Origin: Planctomycetota bacterium
GTDB lineage: Bacteria; Planctomycetota; UBA8742; UBA2392
Direction: 5' to 3'
Assembly: GCA_020638675.1 (NCBI GenBank)
Contig: JACKID010000001.1
Coordinates: forward strand, 620,001-684,000
Length of the DNA: 64,000 nt
The notes beneath the pieces were generated by a model, which saw nothing but the letters and a program-made list of their open reading frames with translations, was not told the DNA's origin and searched no databases. Made by a program: the position numbers and the translations under genes. This document shows, piece after piece, positions 17,029 through 26,409 of this stretch. Position 1 is the stretch's first letter. Each line of letters begins with the position of its first letter.

Positions 17029-17103
17029 GCCCCACATCAATGTGACAAGCGCTCCTCTGTCCACAAGCCATCCAGAGCAGCGACCTCTGTCGCAGCCATC
17101 GCT

Positions 17104-17125
17104 ATACTCCGCGAAACCTTGCTAG
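17104..17125 (+). promoter_or_regulatory. Putative promoter (TATACT) and GAAACCTTGCTAG motif for the Res gene
   Basis: TATACT at 17104-17109 is a good -10; no clear -35 is seen at 16-18 bp. The shared 13-mer follows at 17113-17125, close to the expected transcription start, and ends 15 nt before ATG 17141. Confidence 0.5.
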
Positions 17126-17140
17126 TTCCTAGGGTGGGCC

Positions 17141-20100
17141 ATGCGGCAGATCACGATCGAGAACCCCGTTATCAACTCCCCGTTCGAGGAGCCTGCTCGC
17201 TACTTCAAGTTTGACGAGGAGGGCATCACCAACGAGATCGTTGATGGCCGACGACCTAGTGCCTACTTCGTACCAATCCCTGCGTCACGGAAACGTGGTA
17301 AGCAGCACGTCATCGATACCGAGTGGACGCAAGAGCGACTGAAGGAGTCGGACTGGATCAACAAGGTTCGTGGACGAGTCAGCCAATGGCGGGCCAACGG
17401 CTACAAGGGCGTCACGAACACTACCGCACGACTGCTGGCGTATTGGTCAAGGCTCGAACGCGAAAAGCGGTTGTTCTTTGCCCAGATCGAAGCACTCGAA
17501 ACGGCCATTTACGTTACCGAGGTCGCAGCGAAGCAAGGCGACGCGTGGATCGAAAACGACCTGCGGACGTTCAACGAACAGGCCAACCCGGGTCTGAACC
17601 GCATCGGGCTCAAGATGGCTACGGGCAGCGGCAAGACCGTTGTCATGGCGATGATCATTGCGTGGCAATCGCTCAACAAGCTTGCCAACCCACAGGACGC
17701 ACGCTTCTCCGATGCCTTCCTCATCGTCACGCCAGGCATCACGATCCGCGACCGGCTCCGGGTGTTGTTGCCCAACGATCCTGAGAACTACTACCAGGCC
17801 CGCGACATAGTCACCAATGAAGACCTACAATTGCTCAACCGGGCCAAAATCCTCATCACCAACTACCATGCGTTCCTCAGGCGCGAAAAGGGCGATGCTG
17901 GGAAGCTGACCAAGGCCATCCTCACACATGGGCTCGATGAGAACCCCTTTGTTGAATCACACGCAGAGATGGTCAGGCGTGTTTGCCGGGAGCTGGGCAA
18001 CAAGCGCAAGATCGTGGTGCTCAACGACGAGGCGCACCACTGCTATCGCGATAAGCCGCCGGAAGAGTCCGAAGAGGAGGGCAAGCTCAAAGGCGACGAG
18101 CGTAGGGAAGCCGAGAAACGCAACCAGCAGGCGCGTGTCTGGATCAGCGGTCTTGACGCCGTAAACGACAAGCTCGGGATTCGTGCTGTTTTTGATTTGT
18201 CCGCGACACCTTTCTACCTGCGTGGTTCGGGCTACGCCGAGGGCACGATGTTCAATTGGATCGTGTCCGACTTCTCGCTGATCGACGCCATCGAGTGCGG
18301 GATCGTGAAGGTCCCTAGAGTGCCGGTGTCCGATGACAGCATGACTGGGGAACACCCAACGTATCGGGAGCTTTGGTCACGTATCCGTGAAGACCTGCCC
18401 CGCAAAGGGCGTCGAACAGAGGCCACCACTGGCGACCCGGTGTTACCAGCGGAACTTGAAGGCGCCCTGAGAAGCCTCTACTCCAACTACGAGAAGTATT
18501 TCACAGCTTGGGAAGAGGACACGGAAGCCCAAGCCAAAGGGGCCACTCCACCGGTGCTGATCGTGGTTTGTAACAACACCAACGTTAGTAAGCTGGTGTT
18601 CGACTGGATTTCCGGCTTTGACAAGCCCGCTCCCGGATCCGACCCGGACGACGCGGAAGCACCGAAAATCGCAGTACCAGGCAATCTGCCGATCTTCAGC
18701 AACGTATCCGGAGGCCAGTGGCTCCATCGACCCAACACGATCCTCGTGGACAGCGAACAGCTAGACTCGCCCGATGCCATGAGCAGCGACTTCAAGAAGA
18801 TCGCTGCTCACGAGATCGACGAATTCAAGGCCGAGTACAGACGCCGATTCCCCGGCCGATCAACCGACGATCTCAGCGACAGCGACCTGCTACGCGAAGT
18901 CATGAACACGGTCGGCAAGTCCGGCAAACTGGGTGAGCACATCAAGTGCGTCGTCAGCGTTTCGATGCTGACCGAAGGCTGGGACGCGAACACCGTCACG
19001 CACGTGCTAGGCATCAGGGCGTTTGGTACACAGCTGCTCTGCGAGCAGGTCGTCGGACGAGCGCTTCGCAGGCGAAGCTATGCGGCACAGTCGTCAACGG
19101 TCAGCTACAACGGCAAGACGGTCGAGATAGAAGCCTTCCCGGCCGAGTACGCGGAAGTCTACGGCGTGCCGTTCTCTTTCATCCCGACAGCTGGTTCAGC
19201 GACCAACCCGACTCCAGGGCCTACGCCGACCTCGGTCAGGGCGATGCCTGAGCGCGATCACCTTGAGATCACCTTCCCCCGTGTTGAAGGCTACAGGCAC
19301 GAACTTTCGGATGCTCCGCTGACTGCCAACTTCACTAAGGACTCACAGCTTGTCTTGTCTTCGGAGGAAGTTGCCACGGTCACTGAGAACGCACCCATCG
19401 TTGGTGAGACGGCCGTGCACACCCTCGACGATCTCAAGCAGTACCGTGAACAACAGGTTGCTTTTGAGATCGCCAAGCGTGCCCTGCAGAAGTACTTCAC
19501 CGACGACGAAGGGGCCATCAAGTCCTGGTACTTCCCGCAGTTGGTTGAGATCACCCGTCGCTGGATGACCGAGTGCGTCACCCTAAAGGACAATGCCTTC
19601 ATCCAGTTGCTCATGTTGGCCGAAACCGCCCACAACGCGGCAGACAAGATCTACCGTTCCATCGTGCGTGACCAAGAAGGCCAGCACGTCCTCAAGCCGA
19701 TCCTTGCTAGTTACAACACGGTGGGATCAACCAAGCACGTCCACTTCGACACAAACCGCAACGTCATGGTTACCCGCGAGGACAAGTGCCACCTGAACTT
19801 CATGGTGGCCGACACGGAATCTTGGGAGCAACGAACGGCACTGGCCTTGGAGGCAATGCCCGAGGTCAAGGCCTACGTGAAGAACCATAACCTGAGTTTC
19901 CTGATCCCGTACACCATCGACGGCGACCAGCGGGATTACATCCCCGACTTCATCGTCAAGATCGACGACGGCCAGGAAGACTTGTTGAACGTGATCGTCG
20001 AGGTCAGCGGCCCCGACAAGAAGGACAAAGCTGCCAAGGTGGCCACGGCTGACACCTTGTGGGTACCAGCCATCAACAATCACGGAGCGTTCGGCCGCTG

Positions 20101-20197
20101 GGCGTTCATCGAAATCAAGGACCCCAGCAGCACGACCACTGAAATCAGGGCGATGCTCGCGAACCGGCCTGTATCGCAAGGTAGTGCAAGTTCCTAA
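17141..20197 (+). CDS. Type III restriction enzyme Res-type DEAD/DEAH helicase-nuclease
   Basis: 1,018 residues. Superfamily 2 helicase motifs: Walker A ATGSGKTV (~160), DEAH in VLNDEAHHCY (~295), motif III SATPF (~355), and motif VI CEQVVGRALRR (~633). The C-terminal region has YIPDFIVKI...NVIVEVSG (~933-956), a PD-(D/E)XK-like layout in which the final Lys is replaced by Ser. In type III systems Res translocates on DNA and cuts it when bound to Mod. A Mod gene lies 3.2 kb downstream on the same strand, separated by four other genes. This order (Res before Mod) is the reverse of the classic one. Confidence 0.88.
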   Translation: MRQITIENPVINSPFEEPARYFKFDEEGITNEIVDGRRPSAYFVPIPASRKRGKQHVIDTEWTQERLKESDWINKVRGRVSQWRANGYKGVTNTTARLLAYWSRLEREKRLFFAQIEALETAIYVTEVAAKQGDAWIENDLRTFNEQANPGLNRIGLKMATGSGKTVVMAMIIAWQSLNKLANPQDARFSDAFLIVTPGITIRDRLRVLLPNDPENYYQARDIVTNEDLQLLNRAKILITNYHAFLRREKGDAGKLTKAILTHGLDENPFVESHAEMVRRVCRELGNKRKIVVLNDEAHHCYRDKPPEESEEEGKLKGDERREAEKRNQQARVWISGLDAVNDKLGIRAVFDLSATPFYLRGSGYAEGTMFNWIVSDFSLIDAIECGIVKVPRVPVSDDSMTGEHPTYRELWSRIREDLPRKGRRTEATTGDPVLPAELEGALRSLYSNYEKYFTAWEEDTEAQAKGATPPVLIVVCNNTNVSKLVFDWISGFDKPAPGSDPDDAEAPKIAVPGNLPIFSNVSGGQWLHRPNTILVDSEQLDSPDAMSSDFKKIAAHEIDEFKAEYRRRFPGRSTDDLSDSDLLREVMNTVGKSGKLGEHIKCVVSVSMLTEGWDANTVTHVLGIRAFGTQLLCEQVVGRALRRRSYAAQSSTVSYNGKTVEIEAFPAEYAEVYGVPFSFIPTAGSATNPTPGPTPTSVRAMPERDHLEITFPRVEGYRHELSDAPLTANFTKDSQLVLSSEEVATVTENAPIVGETAVHTLDDLKQYREQQVAFEIAKRALQKYFTDDEGAIKSWYFPQLVEITRRWMTECVTLKDNAFIQLLMLAETAHNAADKIYRSIVRDQEGQHVLKPILASYNTVGSTKHVHFDTNRNVMVTREDKCHLNFMVADTESWEQRTALALEAMPEVKAYVKNHNLSFLIPYTIDGDQRDYIPDFIVKIDDGQEDLLNVIVEVSGPDKKDKAAKVATADTLWVPAINNHGAFGRWAFIEIKDPSSTTTEIRAMLANRPVSQGSASS

Positions 20198-20225
20198 CGA
20201 GGTTGAGACAAACCGTGCTCGGCCA

Positions 20226-20253
20226 TTGCGTTCACCCTAGGGGTGAATACAAT
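20226..20253 (+). promoter_or_regulatory. higBA-type promoter with palindromic operator in its spacer
   Basis: TTGCGT (20226-20231) and TACAAT (20248-20253) with a 16-bp spacer. A perfect palindrome TTCACCCTAGGGGTGAA (20231-20247) fills the spacer. This is where an autorepressing antitoxin would bind; the HTH protein encoded at 20629 is the obvious candidate. Confidence 0.65.
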
Positions 20254-20300
20254 TTAAGAGGCGACGACGGGGTGAGCATGCGGATCGGCGGGCTGACGGC

Positions 20301-20636
20301 GTGGACATTGTTTTCGCAAACGAAAAGCTTGAGAAGTTGTGCAATGACCTCAAGGCCCTCACCAAAGCCTATGGGAAGGACTCTGCGAAGAAGATTCGCC
20401 GAAGATTGGATGACATGAAGGCGGCGGCTGACCTCGAAGTGTGCCGCAAACTACCGGGCGGGTATCACGAGTTGACCGGTGACCGAAAGGGACAGATTTC
20501 GTGCGATGCCGGAGGCGGGCTCCGGCTGATTTTCAAGCCCGCAAGCAACCCCCCTCCGGCGAAACCCGACGGTGGCTTGGATTGGTCCAAAGTAACCGCG
20601 GTGATTGTTCTGGAGATCACGAACTACCATGGCTGA
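20301..20636 (+). CDS. HigB/RelE-like toxin
   Basis: 111 residues from a GTG. The layout is that of the RelE/HigB fold: a helical N-terminus, YGKDSAKKIRRRLDDMKAA, ADLEVCRKLPGGYHELTGDRKGQISCDAGGGLRLIF and a final ITNYHG. In the family such proteins cut mRNA on the ribosome. An extra loop rich in Pro (ASNPPPAKPDGGLDW) sits before the last strand. The stop overlaps the downstream HigA-type gene by 8 nt. Toxin before antitoxin is the HigBA order. Confidence 0.82.
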   Translation: MDIVFANEKLEKLCNDLKALTKAYGKDSAKKIRRRLDDMKAAADLEVCRKLPGGYHELTGDRKGQISCDAGGGLRLIFKPASNPPPAKPDGGLDWSKVTAVIVLEITNYHG

Positions 20637-21726
20637 GAAGATCGCAAACCAGTACATCCCGGACGAAGTCTCTCCACCAGGCGAAACCCTGCAGGAGACG
20701 CTGGAAATGCTTGGCATGAGCCAGGCGGAACTCGCGGAGCGTACGGGCAGGCCCAAGCAGGCGATCAATGAGATCATCAAGGGAAAAAAGGAGATCACGG
20801 CCCAGACGGCTATCCAGTTTGAGCAGGTGCTCGGAATACCTGCTAGTTTCTGGCTTGCCCGCGAGCAGAACTACCGCGAAGCCCTCGCCAGGCATGCTCA
20901 AACCGCTGACTTGGCAGACGAGACAGAACTCCTCCGCCTGTTCCCTGTGAAGAAGATGGTCGAGTTTGGTTGGCTGAAGGCAGCCAGGTCCAAGATCGAC
21001 CAGCTGCGGGAGCTTCTCGGATACTTCGGAGCGGCCGGGCCGGAGCAGCTGAAGACCCTCTGCCTTCACCAACAGGCCGCTTTCCGTAAGTCCGATGGAT
21101 TTGAGGCTGACACGGGCGCACTGAATGCATGGCTGAGGCAAGGGGAGCTTCTAGGTCAGCAGACCGAAGCGAGGCCCTACTCGCATGAGCGCTTCATGCG
21201 GGCCTTGCAAGAGGCGAGGCTGTTGACTCGCAAAAAGCCATCCGAGTTTATGGAGCCTTTGCGAGAGTTGTGTGCGGATGCTGGTGTTGTAGTAGCGTTC
21301 GTTCGAGAGTTGCCCAAAATCAGAGCCAGTGGAGCAACTCGTTGGTTGAAGCCCGACAAGGCGCTCATTCAACTAAGCCTCCGATTCAAGTGGGCAGATC
21401 AGATCTGGTTCTCGTTCTTTCACGAAGCCGGCCACATTGTCCTCCACGGCAAGACCGAAGTGTTCCTCGATTTGGCCAAGGGAACAACGGGAGAACGCGA
21501 GGACGAGGCTGATCGATTCGCTCGCAACTTGTTGATCCCGCCAAAGGATTGGGAGCACTTCGTAGGCATGGGATACTTCGGAGCGAAGTCAGTTGTGGAG
21601 TTTGCTAACCGACTGGGTATCTCACCGGGGATCGTCGTCGGGCGTCTGCAGCATGAAGGGAGAATCAGGTTCAGCGAACTGACCCACCTAAAGCCGAGGT
21701 TCGCCTGGGCGGAATCTAGATCATAG
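20629..21726 (+). CDS. HigA-type XRE antitoxin fused to ImmA/IrrE metallopeptidase domain
   Basis: 365 residues. An XRE helix-turn-helix is at ~25-60 (MSQAELAERTGRPKQAINEI), typical of HigA. The C-terminal half holds a zinc-protease signature FFHEAGHIVLHG (HExxH at ~266) and a downstream Glu in EDEADRFARNLLIP (~290), as in ImmA/IrrE proteins. The N-terminus should neutralise the HigB-like toxin and repress the promoter at 20226; the peptidase half could cleave an antitoxin or repressor on a stress signal. It starts inside the toxin gene (8-nt overlap). The pair splits the Res and Mod genes. Confidence 0.88.
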   Translation: MAEKIANQYIPDEVSPPGETLQETLEMLGMSQAELAERTGRPKQAINEIIKGKKEITAQTAIQFEQVLGIPASFWLAREQNYREALARHAQTADLADETELLRLFPVKKMVEFGWLKAARSKIDQLRELLGYFGAAGPEQLKTLCLHQQAAFRKSDGFEADTGALNAWLRQGELLGQQTEARPYSHERFMRALQEARLLTRKKPSEFMEPLRELCADAGVVVAFVRELPKIRASGATRWLKPDKALIQLSLRFKWADQIWFSFFHEAGHIVLHGKTEVFLDLAKGTTGEREDEADRFARNLLIPPKDWEHFVGMGYFGAKSVVEFANRLGISPGIVVGRLQHEGRIRFSELTHLKPRFAWAESRS

Positions 21727-21770
21727 GTCTTAGATGCCTTCCCTCGTTCAAGAGCAAAGCTGGAGTCGAA

Positions 21771-22685
21771 TTGATGCCAATGTTTGAGCGCTACATGTTC
21801 GCCGACTACAGCGGAGACCCTGATCCGAAGAAACAGCGATGCTGCATTGCCTTATGGCATTCAAACGGAAACGACGATCCGAGACCGTACAAAGCGGATG
21901 CAGGACTGGATAGAAATCGGCTTCGCGAAGCGGTCATTGAATCGCTCAAGGAGGCGACTGAGGCGGGTGACCGAATGGTGTTCGGATTCGATCACCAGTT
22001 CTCATGGCCTGTTGATCTTTGGGATGCGGCAGGAATCGACGACGCTAGCTGGCGAGACCGCCTAGCAGAGCTCGGTAGGGGCACAGAGGGAAGGCCAAAA
22101 CTCGGCTGCGACGTGAACGCGCTGGACTTCGCAGAGTCTTTCAACAAGTGGAAGTCAGGAAGTGCGACGACCGGTCCGTTCTACCTACAGGTGAGCTCAA
22201 GTTCGCGGTTGGGCAAAGAGATCCCGAAAGGCTGGCAGTCGAAGCGAAAGCGATTCCGTTTGACGGAGCTAGATTGTGCAGATGGTTTCCCGGCGATGGA
22301 ACTCGGGAAAGATCGAGTGGCTGGCCAGACGCTGTGCGGACTGCCGCAACTCAACCAGATGATCAAAGATATAGAGGAAGCAGGGCTTCGAGTGGCCTTT
22401 TGGCCGTTCGACGGTCTGGACGTTTCTGATGAAGCCTACAAAGGGAAGCATGTCGGAGTTGAAGTGTATCCGTCTATTTTCCCAGATGATGGTTGGCCCA
22501 TAGAGGGGCAAAACGCCGACGACAACAATGCACGAGATGCGTGGAAAACAGTCAAGGGAGTCGCAGCTTGGGATAATGCTGGTGAGCTCGCGGCTCAAAT
22601 GGACCTCTCCCAGTTGACCGACGGTGAGAAGTCTCAAGTCCAGTTGGAGGGGTGGATACTGGGAGTGCGGCCCCATGTCAGATGA
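21771..22685 (+). CDS. DUF429-like (RNase H-fold) protein
   Basis: 304 residues. An N-terminal ADYSG and a later FGFDHQFSWP look like the strand-Asp motifs of the RNase H-like DUF429 family. HVGVEVYPSIFP (~225) and a final NNARDAWKTVKG...LEGWILGV also fit that family, which is found beside restriction and defence genes as predicted nucleases. Residue-level assignment of the active site is uncertain. Its stop overlaps the next gene by 11 nt, so the two are probably made together. Confidence 0.6.
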   Translation: MMPMFERYMFADYSGDPDPKKQRCCIALWHSNGNDDPRPYKADAGLDRNRLREAVIESLKEATEAGDRMVFGFDHQFSWPVDLWDAAGIDDASWRDRLAELGRGTEGRPKLGCDVNALDFAESFNKWKSGSATTGPFYLQVSSSSRLGKEIPKGWQSKRKRFRLTELDCADGFPAMELGKDRVAGQTLCGLPQLNQMIKDIEEAGLRVAFWPFDGLDVSDEAYKGKHVGVEVYPSIFPDDGWPIEGQNADDNNARDAWKTVKGVAAWDNAGELAAQMDLSQLTDGEKSQVQLEGWILGVRPHVR

Positions 22686-23376
22686 AAACGTGGCGAGCGG
22701 AGCAAATGAACCCAAGAAAGCGAGCATCGAGCACCAGCACAAGATGAGCTTGTGGTGGAAGGCGGCAATACTCCTCCTGATGGTGCTTACTCTGGTCTCG
22801 GGAGGCATGTTTGTGTACATGCTCTTCCAGTTCGGCAAAGAGGGCGTTGCTGCGGCGTTCGCTCAGGCGACTGCTGTTCCCGCCGCATTGATAGCCATCA
22901 TTTTCCAGTTTCACGAGCTTCGTTACCAGCGGATTGAGTTGCAAGAACTCTCGACTTCGAATCGTGACCAAGCTGATGAATTAAAGCGAACTGCAGATCT
23001 TCAACAGAAGCTTGTGGATGCCCAAGCAGCGGCAACGGAAGCCCTTGGGGAGAGTCAGCGAATACAAGCGACAGCACTATTCGTTGACGGCTGGCGTTCC
23101 AAGCGACGGGATGTCGAGTCGATTCGGGATGCCTTCATTCAACACATCGAAGACGCCAAGAGTCGTGCTGGCCACAGTCCAAAGAAGCATGACCCTATGC
23201 GCGATCAAATCAGGGAAATGGATGGCGTGATTGACTCCATCGACGCGCTCATCAAGAACGAAGGGTTGAAGCACGACGACAAGTGGCTGGAGCGCAAGGT
23301 TGAACTTGAAAGTGCAGCGGTAGAGGGCATTGAGAAGGCCCGCAAGGCACGTGACGTCATGTCAGCGAGCATCTGA
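22675..23376 (+). CDS. Membrane protein with two helices and cytoplasmic coiled coil
   Basis: 233 residues. Two membrane helices (about 24-50 and 60-80, the first LLLMVLTLVSGGMFVYMLF) are followed by a long charged coiled coil (about 90-140, QELSTSNRDQADELKRTADLQ) and a helical C-terminus. The ATG lies in the end of the DUF429-like gene. I know no family for it. Coupled to a predicted nuclease and placed before the Mod gene, it might anchor or sense at the membrane; this is inference only. Confidence 0.65.
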   Translation: MSDENVASGANEPKKASIEHQHKMSLWWKAAILLLMVLTLVSGGMFVYMLFQFGKEGVAAAFAQATAVPAALIAIIFQFHELRYQRIELQELSTSNRDQADELKRTADLQQKLVDAQAAATEALGESQRIQATALFVDGWRSKRRDVESIRDAFIQHIEDAKSRAGHSPKKHDPMRDQIREMDGVIDSIDALIKNEGLKHDDKWLERKVELESAAVEGIEKARKARDVMSASI

Positions 23377-23398
23377 GGTAGGTAAGCAAGGATCGCAA

Positions 23399-26392
23399 GT
23401 GGCCAAACGCAAGAGCACCAAACCAAAGACGACCAAAGCAGCCGCGAAGAAGGCGACTCCGAAGACTGCTTCGAAGGCAAAGGGCAAGGGCAAAGCCAAG
23501 CCCAAGGGTGATCCTGTGCCTTTGGAGGCGATTCGGCACAAGGATCGGCGGGTGAACATTCCCACCGAGGAGCTCAAGGACTTTGTTCCGGATGAGCACC
23601 GCAAGCCGCAAACGAAGCAGTATCCCCGCGGGCTCTACGACCGCTCCACGGACGGCACGGTCTACAAGCGCGATCCGGCCTTAGACCCCCAACTTGTCTG
23701 GCTTGGCAAAGACCAGCAGGATTCGGAGCCCTTCAACGTCCCCATTGTCCCGGTCTACATCCAGGAGAAGGTCCACCCGCAGGCCATCATCGAAAACGTC
23801 CGGCGCGAAGCGGCACGGGAAACTCGCAGACAAGGCGAAACGAAAGACACCAAACGTATCGGCCAGACACAGGCCAAGCTGTTCGACGACTTCAACGGTA
23901 TCAAGTTCGAGGAGATGATCGACTTCTACCGGCACGACCAGCACTGGTCGAACCGCATGATCCTCGGTGACTCACTGATGGTCATGGCCTCGCTGGCCGA
24001 GAAGGAAGGTCTCAAAGGCCAAGTCCAGATGATCTACATGGACCCGCCCTACGGCATCAAGTTCAACAGCAACTGGCAGGTCAGCACGAAGAACAGGGAC
24101 GTTAAGGACTCCAAAGTATCCGACGCAACGAGGCAACCGGAGCAGGTGAAGGCGTTTCGGGACACCTGGACCAGAGGGATCAACTCTTACCTAACCTATC
24201 TGCGAGACCGCTTCATTATCGCCCGTGAGTTACTCCAGACGACTGGTTCAGTCTTTGTTCAGATTGGTGACGAAAACTTGCACCTCGTACGCTGCCTTCT
24301 GGATGAGGTGTTCGGGGCTGACAACTGTGTTGGTGTAATCACGTTTCTCAAGACAACAAGTACGACGGGCGCACATCTTGCCGGGACCGCCGACTACATT
24401 CTCTGGTACGCAAAAGAAAAGGCCGCGCTGAAATACAGGCAATTGTTTCAGATCAAGGCCATTGGCGGTGTTGGGGGGTCGTCCTACTCGCAGGCTGAAT
24501 TTGAAGGCGGAGAAAGGCGGAGACTTTCAAAAGACGAGTTGGCAAAACTTGACTCGCTCCCGACCGGAACAAGGTGTTTTACGCTCAGCGACCTAACGTC
24601 TCCTCGCGTTCGAGAAGCGCGAACGGGTTACTATCCTATTGAGCTTTACGGCAAAGAGTTCCTTCCAGGAACTGGTGAGTGGAAGACACACAGGGACGGA
24701 ATTCGCAGGCTGAAGGCTGCCAATCGAATTGAGGCCGCCGGTCGAACACTTCGGTACGTTAGGTATTTCGATGACTTCTCAGCGTATCCCCTGGCCAATG
24801 TCTGGACAGATGTTGGCGGGGCGCCCGACCGGGTCTACGTCGTCCAAACCAACACACAGCTTGTCGAACGCTGTATGTTGATGGCTACGGACCCGGGAGA
24901 CCTCGTACTCGATCCAACATGCGGCAGTGGCACAACAGCTTACGTGGCCGAGCAGTTTGGGAGGCGCTGGATCACGACAGACACAAGCCGAGTTGCCTTG
25001 GCGTTGGCTCGCACACGTCTGATGTCTGCTAGATTTCCGTTCTATCAGCTGATGGACTCGCAGGAGGGCAAGAAGCACGAAGCCCAACTCACCGGCCAAC
25101 CTATCCCAGATGGCAAGAGCGAGCACGACGTCCGTAAAGGCTTCGTTTACAAGCGCGTCCCTCACATCATGTTGAAGGACATTGCCAACAACGAAGAGAT
25201 CGATTCCATCCACGAACGTCATCAGCCCGAGCTTGAATCGCTGCATGCCGAACTCAACAAGCTGTGCAAGGCCAAGTGGGAGGAGTGGGAGGTCCCACGC
25301 GAGATCGAGGACAAGTGGTCGGCAGAAGCAAAGAAGACCCACGAGAAGTACTGGGCGCTCAGAGGTAAGCGTCAGGCCGAGATTGACGCGTCAATCGCAC
25401 GCAAGGCCGACGTGGAGTACCTCTACGACCAGCCCTACGAGGACAATAAACGCATCCGCGTCACCGGCCCGTTCACGTTTGAGAGCTTGAGCCCGCACCG
25501 TCAGGTGTCCCCGTGGTCCAAAGCCGAGGAGTCACGGGCAATGCAGTCGGACACGTCACGGCGCGTTCGAGCGCTTGGTCCCGACGACTTCGGGCACATG
25601 ATCATCGACAACCTCCGCAAAGCCGGCGTTCAAAACACCAAGAAGGGTGAGCGACTGGAGTTCGAGACCTTGGAGCCACACGCAGGTGAATGGATCCACG
25701 CCAAGGGCAGCTACAAAGAAAAGGACGGCACTGAGAAGTCCGTGGCCGTTTGCATCGGCCCGGAGTACGGCACCGTTGGTTCGGACCTGATCAAGTACGC
25801 GGCGATGGAGGCCGTGAAGGGTGTAGGCTTCGACGTGCTGGTTGTGTGCGGGTTTGCGTTCGACCCGGCCGTCAACGAGGAGACGAAGCGATACGGGAAG
25901 CTGGCCGTGCTGATCACTCGCATGAACCCAGACCTTGCGATGGGGGACGAGCTCCTGAAGAAGACAGGGGCGGCAAACCTATTCATGGTGTTCGGTGAGC
26001 CGGATATTGCCATCGAGAAGCAGAAGGATGGCAAGCTGGTGGTCGAGGTGAAAGGCGTGGACGTGTACGACCCGACGACGGGGGAGATCAGGTCAAGCAG
26101 TACGGACGACATTGCCTGCTGGTTCATCGACACCAACTACAATGAGGAGAGCTTCTTCGTCAGGCAGGCCTATTTCTGTGGAGCCGACGGCAAGGACGGC
26201 GGTCCATACGACCGGCTGAAACGAGCCCTAAGGGCCGAGATCAACGAAGAAGCCTGGGCAAGCCTGTACCAGACCAGAAGCGCCCCGTTCGACCCACCCA
26301 AGCCCAAAGAAGGCAGCAAAGGCAAAGGCAAAGTGGCCGTAAAGGTAATCAACCACTACGGCGACGAAGTCATGCAGGTGTACGAGGTGTAG
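23399..26392 (+). CDS. Type III-like DNA methyltransferase (Mod, adenine-specific, beta class)
   Basis: 997 residues. Catalytic IYMDPPYGI (~214) comes before the SAM-binding DPTCGSGTT (~504), the beta-class order typical of type III Mod N6-adenine methylases. Target recognition should lie between them. The first ~40 residues are Lys/Ala/Thr-rich and histone H1-like, and the C-terminal region past ~850 holds another Lys/Gly linker. GTG 23399 is chosen because AAGGA lies 6 nt upstream and the tail begins there. It pairs with the Res gene at 17141. It is larger than a usual Mod (~650 residues): the ~430 residues after motif I form an extra domain of unknown job. Confidence 0.88.
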   Translation: MAKRKSTKPKTTKAAAKKATPKTASKAKGKGKAKPKGDPVPLEAIRHKDRRVNIPTEELKDFVPDEHRKPQTKQYPRGLYDRSTDGTVYKRDPALDPQLVWLGKDQQDSEPFNVPIVPVYIQEKVHPQAIIENVRREAARETRRQGETKDTKRIGQTQAKLFDDFNGIKFEEMIDFYRHDQHWSNRMILGDSLMVMASLAEKEGLKGQVQMIYMDPPYGIKFNSNWQVSTKNRDVKDSKVSDATRQPEQVKAFRDTWTRGINSYLTYLRDRFIIARELLQTTGSVFVQIGDENLHLVRCLLDEVFGADNCVGVITFLKTTSTTGAHLAGTADYILWYAKEKAALKYRQLFQIKAIGGVGGSSYSQAEFEGGERRRLSKDELAKLDSLPTGTRCFTLSDLTSPRVREARTGYYPIELYGKEFLPGTGEWKTHRDGIRRLKAANRIEAAGRTLRYVRYFDDFSAYPLANVWTDVGGAPDRVYVVQTNTQLVERCMLMATDPGDLVLDPTCGSGTTAYVAEQFGRRWITTDTSRVALALARTRLMSARFPFYQLMDSQEGKKHEAQLTGQPIPDGKSEHDVRKGFVYKRVPHIMLKDIANNEEIDSIHERHQPELESLHAELNKLCKAKWEEWEVPREIEDKWSAEAKKTHEKYWALRGKRQAEIDASIARKADVEYLYDQPYEDNKRIRVTGPFTFESLSPHRQVSPWSKAEESRAMQSDTSRRVRALGPDDFGHMIIDNLRKAGVQNTKKGERLEFETLEPHAGEWIHAKGSYKEKDGTEKSVAVCIGPEYGTVGSDLIKYAAMEAVKGVGFDVLVVCGFAFDPAVNEETKRYGKLAVLITRMNPDLAMGDELLKKTGAANLFMVFGEPDIAIEKQKDGKLVVEVKGVDVYDPTTGEIRSSSTDDIACWFIDTNYNEESFFVRQAYFCGADGKDGGPYDRLKRALRAEINEEAWASLYQTRSAPFDPPKPKEGSKGKGKVAVKVINHYGDEVMQVYEV

Positions 26393-26409
26393 GGCAGCAT
26401 GAGCATTGA

